Under the pieces are notes generated by a model. It did no database searches. It was not told where the DNA came from and saw nothing but the letters and a program-made list of their open reading frames with translations. DNA of 41,860 nucleotides from Candidatus Parepulonipiscium sp. PG-Nuni2H_MBin01 (GTDB lineage: Bacteria > Bacillota > Clostridia > Lachnospirales > Cellulosilyticaceae). Shown here piece by piece: positions 1 through 7,465 of this stretch. The DNA is taken from positions 1-41,860 of the forward strand of contig MDJM01000034.1 in assembly GCA_001994995.1 (NCBI GenBank), read 5' to 3'. Within the stretch, counting starts at the first letter, position 1. Each line of letters begins with the position of its first letter. The position numbers were made by a program, and so were the translations under genes.

Positions 1-967
1 CAATATTCCTGAAGAACCCGATATTGCGGAGCCTAATATTCCTGCTGAACCCGATATTGCAGATCCTAATGATGATGCTGAACCCGATATTGCAGAGCCT
101 AATATTCCTGCTGAACCCGATATTGCAGAGCCTAATATTCCTGCTGAACCTGACATTTCAGATCCTAATGTACCTGCTGAACCCGATATTGCAGATCCTA
201 ATGTACCTGCTGAACCTGACATTTCAGATCCTAATATACCGCCCGATATTGTAGAACCTAATATTCCTGCTGAACCAGATATTGAAGCTCCAGATATTGA
301 ACAACCTAATATTGAACAACCTAATATTCCGCAACAACCTGAATTAGGATTTCCAATTTGGCCAAATCATTTAATTCCAGTAAATACAGAAGTTGCACAG
401 GTTGTGGAAACTACGCTTAATCAACTAACGCAAAATACGCTTATTGAACAAATTCATGAAAACTTCATTGAATTAAAAACATTAAAAGCAACTAGAGCAT
501 ATCCAACGGTAAAATTTATCGACATTAACCCATATGCGTGGTATCAAGATGCGGCAGAAGTTGTATATAGCTATGGCATTATGAACGGAACTAGCGAAAT
601 GCTATTTAGCCCACATGATGAGTTAACACCACAAATGCTAGCTGGCATTATATATAACTTATCGGGGCAAGTGGAGTTACCGCAGCAATCAAGTGAGCAC
701 TATTGGTATACAGATGCTGTTAATTTAGTTGAAATATTAAACTTGCCAACTTACTCCACGATTACAAGAGAAAATTTAGTAACCATGTTATATGATTACT
801 TAAATCTACTAGGGTATCAATTTGAATTTAATGATGCAGTTGAATGGGCGGTTGAAACTGGGTTGTTGGTGGGAGTGAGCGCGACTGATTTAGCTTTAAC
901 AAAACCAGTAACGCGTATAGAAACAGCAGTTGTTGTTCAACGATTTATTGAGTTAAAGCTTGATTAA
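1..967 (+). CDS. SLH-domain surface protein, 5'-truncated by window edge
   Basis: The open frame (codons begin at base 2) runs in from outside the window, so the start and any signal peptide are missing. The visible N-terminal part is an 11-residue repeat of the type EPDIAEPNIPA up to about base 330, then a short linker. The C-terminal 150 residues hold about three degenerate S-layer homology modules, recognisable from DINPYAWYQDAAEVVYSYGIMNG, the conserved aromatic/acidic spacing, and a final VTRIETAVVVQRFIEL. SLH modules bind pyruvylated secondary cell-wall polymer, so the protein is probably held on the outer face of the wall, with the Pro/Asp repeat acting as a spacer or stalk. An ATG at 404 opens the same frame after the repeat, but no good ribosome site precedes it, so I treat it as internal. 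The function of any missing N-terminal domain is unknown. Confidence 0.85.
   Translation, partial: NIPEEPDIAEPNIPAEPDIADPNDDAEPDIAEPNIPAEPDIAEPNIPAEPDISDPNVPAEPDIADPNVPAEPDISDPNIPPDIVEPNIPAEPDIEAPDIEQPNIEQPNIPQQPELGFPIWPNHLIPVNTEVAQVVETTLNQLTQNTLIEQIHENFIELKTLKATRAYPTVKFIDINPYAWYQDAAEVVYSYGIMNGTSEMLFSPHDELTPQMLAGIIYNLSGQVELPQQSSEHYWYTDAVNLVEILNLPTYSTITRENLVTMLYDYLNLLGYQFEFNDAVEWAVETGLLVGVSATDLALTKPVTRIETAVVVQRFIELKLD
2..330 (+). repeat. 33-bp (11-residue) in-frame coding repeat
   Basis: Units of about 33 bp encode PNIPAEPDIAE or close variants (IAD, ISD, NVPA, one DDAE unit). There are about nine full or partial copies, decaying into shorter PDIE and QPNI units. The period stays in frame, consistent with slippage or unequal recombination changing stalk length without breaking the gene. 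Confidence 0.85.
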
Positions 968-989
968 AATAATTCACATAAACTTCACC

Positions 990-1008
990 GTTAGTTAATG
1001 AAACTAAC
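990..1008. other. Short inverted repeat between SLH gene and lysozyme gene
   Basis: GTTAGTT, loop AATGA, AACTAAC: a perfect 7-bp stem 22 bp after the SLH stop codon. It has no T-tract, so it is a weak terminator at best and could equally be a protein-binding site upstream of the lysozyme gene. Confidence 0.35.
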
Positions 1009-1053
1009 TTGCTATGGACGCATAGTATTTTAGGGAAAGGAGTGGTGGAGTAA

Positions 1054-2310
1054 ATGAAAAAGTTATTATCATTAGCGTTATGCTTAGTTTGCAGCACAAC
1101 ATGTACTTATGCAACTAATAAAGGATTAGATATAAGCGAGTGGCAAGGTGATAGTATTGATTTTACACAATTAAAATCCGATGGTATGGAAGTAGTGTAC
1201 ATTAGAGTTGCAGAAGGTGGAGATTATGAAGATAAGTATTGGAAGATAAATTACGAAGGCGCGACAGATGCGGAGCTTAAAATTGGTTTTTATCATTATA
1301 TAGATGCAACAACTACAGATGAAGCTAGCACACAAGCGCAGTATTTGTATAGTTTAATTAAAGATACAACTTATGATTGTTACCCAGCAATGGATTTTGA
1401 GAGTTTTGGCAGTTTGTCAGATAGCGAGATAAATGAAATTGCGCAAACGTACATTAGTGAATTATCGGATTTGGTAGGAACTACAGTTGTAATTTATAGC
1501 GATAGTTCTAATGCATCAAGTTTATGGGATGAGTCGTTAAATGTGTATCCGTTGTGGGTAGCGGATTATAGTAGTTCTGACCCAGATTTGGGTAATTGGA
1601 CGGAATGGGCAGGTTTTCAGTATAGCGATAGTGGTAGCGTAAATGGAATTGATGATGATACGGTGGATTTAGATTATTTTAAAGATACAATATTTATTTC
1701 GCAAGCTGATGATACAGCAGATACTACTACAACTGACACTACAGCAGATACTACTACAGCTACTACAACTACAACTACAACCGATACTACTGCTACAACC
1801 GATACTACTACAGATGCTACTACAGCTACAACCGACACTACTACCGACACTACTACCGATACTACTACAGATGCTACTACTGCTGATACTTACACCGTAC
1901 AATCTGGTGACTCACTTTGGTCAATTGCTCAAGCAAATGATACCACTGTGGCTGAATTGGTTTCGTTAAATGATATTACTAACGAAGACTTAATCTACCC
2001 TGGCGAAGTTTTAACGCTACCATTTATCAAATACACTGTACAATCTGGTGATACGTTATCTAAAATAGCTGCAACTTACGATACAACCGTGGCTGAATTG
2101 GTTTCGTTAAATGATATTACTAATGAAAACTTAATCTACCCTGGCGAAGTTTTAATACTGCCATTTATCAAATACACTGTACAATCTGGCAATACATTAT
2201 CTGAAATAGCTGCAACTTACGATACAACCGTGGCTGAATTAATTTCGTTAAATGATATTACTAATGAAAACTTAATCTATTCTGGCGAAACATTAAACGT
2301 ACCAAACTAA
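1054..2310 (+). CDS. Secreted GH25 lysozyme (N-acetylmuramidase) with three LysM domains
   Basis: This 418-residue protein has a signal peptide (MKKLLSLALCLVCSTTCTYA). Residues about 22-215 form a glycoside hydrolase 25 domain with GLDISEWQG (Asp26) and the catalytic AMDFES strand (Asp114, Glu116), followed by the usual family order of GFYHYI and PLWVADY. A Thr/Asp-rich linker of roughly 60 residues (bases about 1708-1890) leads to three LysM domains starting YTVQSG near residues 281, 328 and 375. GH25 enzymes cut the MurNAc-GlcNAc bond and LysM binds the glycan, so it probably remodels the cell's own wall or lyses neighbours. Start: ATG 1054 with AAAGGAG upstream. No holin or phage genes are adjacent, so a chromosomal autolysin is more likely than a prophage endolysin. 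Confidence 0.93.
   Translation: MKKLLSLALCLVCSTTCTYATNKGLDISEWQGDSIDFTQLKSDGMEVVYIRVAEGGDYEDKYWKINYEGATDAELKIGFYHYIDATTTDEASTQAQYLYSLIKDTTYDCYPAMDFESFGSLSDSEINEIAQTYISELSDLVGTTVVIYSDSSNASSLWDESLNVYPLWVADYSSSDPDLGNWTEWAGFQYSDSGSVNGIDDDTVDLDYFKDTIFISQADDTADTTTTDTTADTTTATTTTTTTDTTATTDTTTDATTATTDTTTDTTTDTTTDATTADTYTVQSGDSLWSIAQANDTTVAELVSLNDITNEDLIYPGEVLTLPFIKYTVQSGDTLSKIAATYDTTVAELVSLNDITNENLIYPGEVLILPFIKYTVQSGNTLSEIAATYDTTVAELISLNDITNENLIYSGETLNVPN
1708..2300 (+). repeat. Thr/Asp coding microsatellite and 141-bp LysM repeats
   Basis: Bases about 1708-1890 are an imperfect ACT/GAT triplet tract coding the Thr/Asp linker. From about 1891 the LysM modules recur every 141 bp (47 codons). Modules two and three are almost identical at the DNA level, for example the ATTTATCAAATACACTGTA stretches at 2022 and 2163, which indicates recent duplication. 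Confidence 0.85.
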
Positions 2311-2340
2311 AAAGAGAGAGCAAGCGCGCTCTCTTTTTTA
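2311..2340. terminator. Bidirectional rho-independent terminator
   Basis: AGAGAGC, loop AAGCGC, GCTCTCT, with an A-run on the left and a T-run on the right. It lies between the lysozyme gene (plus) and the convergent ZIP transporter gene (minus) and can serve both. Confidence 0.9.
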
Positions 2341-2342
2341 TT

Positions 2343-3059
2343 TTATCTTAAAGCAATTGCAGCAGTTATCATACCTAACACAGCGGCAATGCTTGTAAAT
2401 CTGCCATTCCAAATATGTTTTGATTCAGGTAATAAATCTTCAAATATTATGTACAATATAAGCCCAGAGGCCGCGCCTAATAATAGCGTTATAAAGGTTA
2501 TATTAATTCTACTAAATACATAGCCAGTCAAAGCGCCAGTTGCAGTAACTGAAGCTAATACAATAGGTAAAGAAAATAGTAATCTTGGGTTAACCTTAGC
2601 CTCTTTAAGTGCAATCGCAACTGCAATAGCTTCTGGAATGCTATGAACGCCAAGTATTATAGCAAAATTCAATACAGCTTCTTTGGAGCTTAACGCCAAT
2701 GTGCCAAGCGCCAATCCTTCGGGAAAGTTATGTATTGCAATCCCGATTAATATTGCAAAACCGGTTTGCGCTCTTTTATCTGTAGTAGATTTTACCTGAT
2801 GGGTTAAATATTCTAGCCATATTCCACCAGCTAGTCCTAACATTACGCCAATAAAAACTAATTCGGTTTGTCCACCTTTAAATGCATCGGGGAGAATATC
2901 AAAGCTAATAAGCGATATCATAGCGCCAGCTGTTGCGCCAAATAACATGCCTATAAGCCGTGGACTTTTTATGTTAAATATATATAACAACATTACCCCT
3001 ATCGAAACACCTATTCCTTCTACAACGAATGCTAATAAAAATACTTTTAATGCTTCCAT
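2343..3059 (-). CDS. ZIP-family divalent metal transporter
   Basis: This is a 238-residue hydrophobic protein with about eight membrane segments. The two metal-site helices of the ZIP family are clear: AIHNFPEG (His110, Glu114) and GVHSIPEA (His139, Glu143). A charged loop near residues 88-98 separates the N-terminal and central helices. The sequence is of the bacterial ZupT/GufA type, which imports zinc and other divalent metals across the cytoplasmic membrane; the exact metal cannot be read from the sequence. Start: ATG at 3059 with AAAGGAGGT just upstream on the minus strand. It is a single gene between two terminator-like hairpins, and no metal-responsive operator was recognised. Confidence 0.93.
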   Translation of the reverse strand: MEALKVFLLAFVVEGIGVSIGVMLLYIFNIKSPRLIGMLFGATAGAMISLISFDILPDAFKGGQTELVFIGVMLGLAGGIWLEYLTHQVKSTTDKRAQTGFAILIGIAIHNFPEGLALGTLALSSKEAVLNFAIILGVHSIPEAIAVAIALKEAKVNPRLLFSLPIVLASVTATGALTGYVFSRINITFITLLLGAASGLILYIIFEDLLPESKHIWNGRFTSIAAVLGMITAAIALR

Positions 3060-3130
3060 ATCCGACCTCCTTTTATATTATAATATATTAGCTTGCACTA
3101 ATTTTTAGAACGTTTAGCAACCTTAATTAT

Positions 3131-3159
3131 AAAGCCACGACAGCTGTAGTCATGGCTTT
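3131..3159 (-). terminator. Hairpin at the end of the DUF1275 gene
   Basis: On the minus strand AAAGCCATGAC and GTCGTGGCTTT pair (one G-U wobble) around a 7-base loop overlapping the stop codon of the DUF1275 gene. The following T-tract is poor, so termination may be inefficient. Confidence 0.5.
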
Positions 3160-3811
3160 AGCTTTGCTTTGTAACAAAATACAGCATTATAATTATGATG
3201 CAACCAACCCATGCACCTTTTTGTTGCAATGAGTTACATATAAAAACCCCAACGAGGCTGCCAATAGGAAAGGCTGTGACCATTATTAGAATGTCGCGTA
3301 AAATGGATTTATCCTTATTATCTCGTTTGACAACGACAGAATAAAAAATTTGTGCGAAGTTACGTAGGTCGCCAGTACAAATGGTAGTATTATGCATCCC
3401 ACCATACCATTTGCCAAATGTAGCAAGTTGCATTTGTGCAATGAAAGCAAAGGCAGAAATAATAACTATATCATACATACCAACGGGAACAAAGCCGACT
3501 ATAAAAAATACTACAAATTCTATAAATAGGCTTTTACGTTGCCAAATATTAAAATATTTAGGATTAGGATGGTTTTTTAAGTATTCGCAAAATATTCCGC
3601 CTAAAACGCAAAATAGTATTGAGAAAATTGGAGTTTCTAACATTTCAAAGTCTTGCAGAGCAATCGCAATACCTATTTTGGACATATTAGCAGTTTGCAT
3701 TATAGCAAATGTTTGGTCGCGCGTAATGTAGGTGTAGGCATTAACAAAGCCTGCTAGTAGTGTGAGTAATGTAAGAAACCAAACTTGTTCATAAGTTTTT
3801 GTCTTTTCCAT
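3158..3811 (-). CDS. DUF1275 (YoaK-type) membrane protein
   Basis: This 217-residue integral membrane protein has about six hydrophobic segments. Diagnostic DUF1275 stretches are GFVNAYTYITRDQTFAIMQT followed by NMSKIGI near the N-terminus, and NTTICTGDLRN in the middle. Family members are widespread but their substrate is not established, so no function is assigned beyond a probable transporter-like membrane protein. I chose ATG 3811, with AAGGAG at 3825-3820 spaced 8 bases. The longer reading from GTG 3820 would overlap its own ribosome site. The gene is transcribed towards the ZIP gene, about 100 bp away. Confidence 0.9.
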   Translation of the reverse strand: MEKTKTYEQVWFLTLLTLLAGFVNAYTYITRDQTFAIMQTANMSKIGIAIALQDFEMLETPIFSILFCVLGGIFCEYLKNHPNPKYFNIWQRKSLFIEFVVFFIVGFVPVGMYDIVIISAFAFIAQMQLATFGKWYGGMHNTTICTGDLRNFAQIFYSVVVKRDNKDKSILRDILIMVTAFPIGSLVGVFICNSLQQKGAWVGCIIIIMLYFVTKQS

Positions 3812-3988
3812 ATTATTCACTCCTTATGCTGTTAGGATAACCACTATACATTATCCAATACGCAAGCGGGTAAAATAATATTTTCATACTTATTTTAATA
3901 AACTAAAGTAGGGTCTTGCTTATTTAGTTTAAGTCTAAAACAGCGTCACCTATTGTTTTTTTTACGTACATGTTCAAAGGAGGATTTT

Positions 3989-4870
3989 ATGAATATATTA
4001 AAAATTATGGATGAGCTAGATAATGTTTTTCCAAACGAATTAACTAATGAATTTATAAATTCGATGGCTAGAAAAGAGCTTACCGAGGAGCAGAAGGCAA
4101 AGGATTATTCTAAGTACTATTATAAGGATATGGCGCTAATACCGCAGGCAGATTTAGATATTGTAAATAATGGGCCAATAGCACCCAAAAATGCGCTTTC
4201 GATTTATAATGCTAAGGATATATTAAAAGATGGATATTTAGATACGGAGACTGGTTATTGTGTTATGCCCGATGGTACTGGCTTTGCGGCAACTAAAGTA
4301 TATATGCCTAATGTGAAACCTATAATGATAGATTGGTGGTTTAATTGGCACCCATTAGAAGATTTGCGATATATGATATGGTGCCCTGTAGGCCACACTG
4401 GTATAAGTGCAAAAGAGGCTTATATGCACTTTGATAGTTCTGCAACGCCGTTAAATGTGCGCAATATAGGAAGGACGCATTATCCGCAGGAAGGGTTTAA
4501 TATAGAAGGTTCTACAGATGTTGAGATTAAATTTTGGTCGCCAAAAGTGTTGGGGATTACGCCAGATATGATTAAAAATTCTGCTGTAAAAACTTTTCAA
4601 ATAGCTACTTGTACTAATAGAAGACCAAGGCTGCCTATAAATGTATTCTTTCATAGTGTTAGGCAAGTGGAAGGAGGGATAGAGTTTAGGAGTCGATACT
4701 GGATAAAATTTATGATTAAAAATAATAAGATTGCAAAAAGTAATATACCATATCCAAAAAAAGTGGTTAGCGCAATGGCTAGAAACAATTGTATACACAG
4801 TTTAATTGAGTATAATAACTTAGCATCGATTTTGCCACAATTGTATGAAGAGCACGAAGGCAAGATATAG
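3989..4870 (+). CDS. 2,4-diacetylphloroglucinol hydrolase (PhlG)-like protein
   Basis: The 293-residue soluble protein has no signal peptide and is close to the length of Pseudomonas PhlG (about 296). The sequence resembles the PhlG fold throughout: DWWFNWHPLEDLRYMIWCP, then AYMHFD, THYPQEGF, FFHSVRQVEGG, and near the C-terminus NNCIHSLIEYNNL, whose H-x3-E spacing fits the zinc-binding His/Glu pair of that family. PhlG hydrolyses a C-C bond in an acylated phloroglucinol. In this organism the natural substrate is unknown and need not be that antibiotic. Start ATG 3989 follows AAAGGAGG directly; an upstream in-frame ATG at 3971 lies within or before that site and is rejected. The gene stands alone, divergent from the DUF1275 gene. 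Family assignment is likely; substrate is inference. Confidence 0.75.
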   Translation: MNILKIMDELDNVFPNELTNEFINSMARKELTEEQKAKDYSKYYYKDMALIPQADLDIVNNGPIAPKNALSIYNAKDILKDGYLDTETGYCVMPDGTGFAATKVYMPNVKPIMIDWWFNWHPLEDLRYMIWCPVGHTGISAKEAYMHFDSSATPLNVRNIGRTHYPQEGFNIEGSTDVEIKFWSPKVLGITPDMIKNSAVKTFQIATCTNRRPRLPINVFFHSVRQVEGGIEFRSRYWIKFMIKNNKIAKSNIPYPKKVVSAMARNNCIHSLIEYNNLASILPQLYEEHEGKI

Positions 4871-4925
4871 GCTAGCAAATTATATAAAGCATACGAAGGT
4901 AAGATATAGACTAGCATCGATTTTG
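4821..4925. repeat. Degenerate duplication of the PhlG-like gene's 3' end
   Basis: The last codons of the PhlG-like gene recur just after its stop. TAGCATCGATTTTG at 4821 recurs at 4912, and AGCACGAAGGCAAGATATAG at 4851 recurs as AGCATACGAAGGTAAGATATAG at 4888. The stretch is now non-coding. Confidence 0.75.
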
Positions 4926-5030
4926 TCATAATCATATGACGCATACGAATTTAAAACCTAAACTAAAGTAAAAATTTTAGCTTTCCGATATATTTATTGA
5001 GTAACTTAATAAATTTTAGGAGGGCAACTT

Positions 5031-5786
5031 ATGAATGTCAATGGTATAAGTCAATATTCAAATATGATGCAATTTAATACGACAACTAAGGTTGAGTCGG
5101 ATACAGCAGCGACTACAGACAATGTTAAAAATACTGGGGTACAGTTTACTCCAACTCATGAAGTATCCTTTTCAAGCGAGGGCATGGCAGCATTATCGCA
5201 AAGTAAGCAAGCGCCACCACCACCGCCACCACCACCATCGTCTGAGTTAAGCACACAAGACGATGTCATAGAAGAATTATATGAAACTGAAGAATTATAT
5301 GAAACTGAAGACGATTTAAATTTATTTGTGGCTGAAGATGACTCAGATGCGGTGCAAAGTAGCACTAGCGGTCCATTATCAGCAGAAGCTATTGAGGCTA
5401 TGAAGGCTGAGCAAGATGAAGCGTATATGAATATGTTAAACGAAATGGCGCAAGGTTTAGTTAATAACCAATCAACATTATCTAGCGTGAAATTATCTAG
5501 CTACTTCTATGAGCTACCTGGTTTAGCAACGACTCCTGAGGAAGCTGCGGCGGCAATTGCACCAGGAGGAGCTTATTCTGTAGAGTCTGTTAGTGATAGA
5601 ATATTTGAATTCGCTGAAGCTGTAGCCGGTGGAGATGCAGAAAAGATGGAAGAGATGCGCAGTTTGGTTCAGCAGGCGTTTAAGGAAGTTGGGATGGATT
5701 TAGAAACTGGTGAAGGTATGCCAGATATTACGTTTGAAACATATCAACATTTGATGGATAGATTTGATAATTATAGTGCGCAATAG
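5031..5786 (+). CDS. Acidic hypothetical protein with polyproline tract
   Basis: This 251-residue protein is not one I can name. It starts MNVNGISQYSNMMQFNTT with no signal peptide or membrane segment. Residues 62-69 are a run of eight prolines, followed by an acidic stretch with ELYETE twice in tandem. The C-terminal 70 residues look folded and helical: SDRIFEFAEAVAGGDAEKME, then an amphipathic helix, then MPDITFETYQHLMDRFDNY. The overall look (short N-terminal segment, a V-S-F-S-S-E-G-type motif at 46-52, disordered middle, small helical domain) resembles poorly characterised bacterial proteins found with motility or cell-surface genes, but I cannot confirm this. Start ATG 5031 is preceded by AGGAGG. 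It ends at its own terminator, so it is probably monocistronic. Confidence 0.8.
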   Translation: MNVNGISQYSNMMQFNTTTKVESDTAATTDNVKNTGVQFTPTHEVSFSSEGMAALSQSKQAPPPPPPPPSSELSTQDDVIEELYETEELYETEDDLNLFVAEDDSDAVQSSTSGPLSAEAIEAMKAEQDEAYMNMLNEMAQGLVNNQSTLSSVKLSSYFYELPGLATTPEEAAAAIAPGGAYSVESVSDRIFEFAEAVAGGDAEKMEEMRSLVQQAFKEVGMDLETGEGMPDITFETYQHLMDRFDNYSAQ

Positions 5787-5791
5787 TAAAA

Positions 5792-5823
5792 CTCCTGTCC
5801 TTTGTGGATGGGAGCTTTTTTTG
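5792..5823 (+). terminator. Rho-independent terminator
   Basis: CTCCTGTCC pairs with GGATGGGAG (two wobbles) around a 5-base loop, followed by a run of T. It lies directly after the polyproline protein gene. Confidence 0.85.
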
Positions 5824-5934
5824 GTTATAATATGTTCTAAAACTAACAAATGCGCTATAGAGAAGCTAAGATGGATAATATTAAAAAAAACGGATAAAAA
5901 TAATAAAAAACTATTATGAAAAGAGGTTACAAAT

Positions 5935-7137
5935 ATGCAATATAGAAAATTAACACCAGATGGGCCAGATATTTCCCTTTTAGGATATGGATGCATGAGA
6001 TTTCCGTCTAAAGGAGGAAGTATAGATAAGGTGATTGCATTTGAGCAGATGAAGTATGCGTTTGATAGAGGGGTAAATTATTATGATACAGCGTTTCCAT
6101 ACCATGGAGGTAAAAGCGAAGTTGTTTTAGGGGAGTTTGTTAAAAAGTTCGATATTAGACACAAAGTGCATATTGCAGATAAGTTACCTGCGTTTTTAGT
6201 AAATAAGCCAGAGCAAATCGAAGGCTTTTTTAATACGCAGCTACAAAGGTTGGATACAGATTATATTGATTTTTATCTTATGCATGCGCTAAGTTGCCTT
6301 GAGGATTGGGAGAAATTAAAGTCGCTAGGGATTTTGGAATTTATTGATGATAAGAAACAAAGCGGTGCTATTCGTTTTATAGGTTTTTCGTTTCATGGTA
6401 AGCCACAAGAGTTTATTAAAATTTTGGAGGATTACGAATGGGATTTTTGCCAAATTCAATACAATTATTTGGATGAGCATAATCAAGCTGGTACAGCAGG
6501 GCTTAAGAGGGCATATGAAAAAGGTGTGGGCGTTGTTGTAATGGAACCGTTAAGAGGTGGTGCGCTTGCTGCAAAAGCTCCAGATAAAGTAAAACAGATT
6601 TTAGCTGAAAATCATGAACAGTTTAGTAGCGCATATTGGGCGCTTAGATTTGTTATGAACCGCAAAGAGGTGGGAACGGTTTTAAGTGGGATGAATGTTT
6701 TAAATCATATTAAGGAAAACATTCATGTGGCTAAGAAGACTTTGCCTAATAGTATGACCGATGAGCAGTTAAAGGTAATTAATCAAATTAAAAAGGTATA
6801 TCGAGAGTTGATGAAAGTGCCTTGCACTGGTTGCAATTATTGTATGCCGTGCCCATTTGGTGTAGATATTCCAGGAACGTTTAGCGATTACAATAGCAAA
6901 TACTTCTTTGGTAATAGCATGTTAACTAGGGTGATGTACATTGGCCGTAGCGTTGGTTTCTTTGGTGAGAAAAAATCGGGGGCGGATTTATGCGTTTCAT
7001 GTGGTAAGTGTGTAAAGCAGTGTCCACAATATATTCCTATTCCAAGCAAGCTAAAAGAAGCGCACAAGGAGCTTGATAATCCTATTATAAGTGGCAGTAT
7101 GACTATTGCTAAGAAGTTTATGAAACCTAAAAACTAA
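5935..7137 (+). CDS. Aldo/keto reductase with C-terminal 4Fe-4S domain
   Basis: This 400-residue soluble protein has residues 1-280 as an aldo/keto reductase barrel: LGYGCMRFP, the catalytic set Asp51, Tyr56 (DTAFPYHGG), Lys83 (ADKLP) and His117 (LMHALS), and the cofactor-side GVVVMEPLRGG. Residues about 296-385 carry ferredoxin-like cysteine clusters, CTGCNYCMPCPFGVDIP and CVSCGKCVKQCPQYIPIP, typical of the large anaerobe subfamily of iron-sulphur aldo/keto reductases. It probably reduces an aldehyde or ketone with NAD(P)H, with electrons possibly exchanged through the clusters; the substrate is unknown. Start ATG 5935 has an AAGAGG site. It is a single gene followed by two terminator-like hairpins. 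Confidence 0.93.
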   Translation: MQYRKLTPDGPDISLLGYGCMRFPSKGGSIDKVIAFEQMKYAFDRGVNYYDTAFPYHGGKSEVVLGEFVKKFDIRHKVHIADKLPAFLVNKPEQIEGFFNTQLQRLDTDYIDFYLMHALSCLEDWEKLKSLGILEFIDDKKQSGAIRFIGFSFHGKPQEFIKILEDYEWDFCQIQYNYLDEHNQAGTAGLKRAYEKGVGVVVMEPLRGGALAAKAPDKVKQILAENHEQFSSAYWALRFVMNRKEVGTVLSGMNVLNHIKENIHVAKKTLPNSMTDEQLKVINQIKKVYRELMKVPCTGCNYCMPCPFGVDIPGTFSDYNSKYFFGNSMLTRVMYIGRSVGFFGEKKSGADLCVSCGKCVKQCPQYIPIPSKLKEAHKELDNPIISGSMTIAKKFMKPKN

Positions 7138-7253
7138 CTTTGTCTCAGGCTCTGCTTGAAAAATGTTGATTTTAGCAATACAATTTAATATGCTCTCCCT
7201 CTTAAAAGAGGGGGATTACGAAAATTACATTCAGATTCGCTATATATTTTAAC

Positions 7254-7276
7254 AAAGGACGGAAGTCCTTTTTTTA
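7254..7276 (+). terminator. Rho-independent terminator
   Basis: AAAGGAC, loop GGAA, GTCCTTT then more T. It lies 117 bp after the aldo/keto reductase stop. Confidence 0.85.
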
Positions 7277-7322
7277 TTGCATATTAATAAACGAAGCGAA
7301 AAAACGAATAACTCTAAATGCC

Positions 7323-7363
7323 AAGTCTTTACTATTTATGAAAATATTTAGTAAAGGCTTTTT
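7323..7363 (+). terminator. Second terminator-like hairpin
   Basis: AAGTCTTTACTA pairs with TAGTAAAGGCTT (one G-U) around an AT-rich loop and is followed by TTT. Its right arm resembles that of the hairpin at 8946-8982 beyond the next gene. Confidence 0.65.
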
Positions 7364-7465
7364 GCATATAAGTCATAATTAAAAGTCAAAATAATATTTA
7401 GCTACCAAAACGAATGATTAACAAAATATAAGATAAGTTAATAATAAGAAAGGGGCTTTTATATA

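Larger units (their letters stand above)
7138..7465. other. Non-coding gap holding two terminators
   Basis: No credible gene is present. The gap holds a 6-bp hairpin (CCCTCT / AGAGGG, about 7197-7212) with no T-run, two terminators (listed separately), and AT-rich sequence leading to the AAGAAAGGGG ribosome site of the DUF1566 gene. The first 100 bases may be a decayed element, but nothing identifies it. Confidence 0.6.

Noticed and set aside
24..254. Open frame of LLNPILQ repeats at the left edge
   Set aside because: It is an out-of-frame reading of the 33-bp repeat; the real frame continues into the SLH domains.
1054..2310. Prophage endolysin
   Set aside because: No holin, tail or integrase genes lie nearby, and a signal peptide with LysM repeats fits a chromosomal wall hydrolase.
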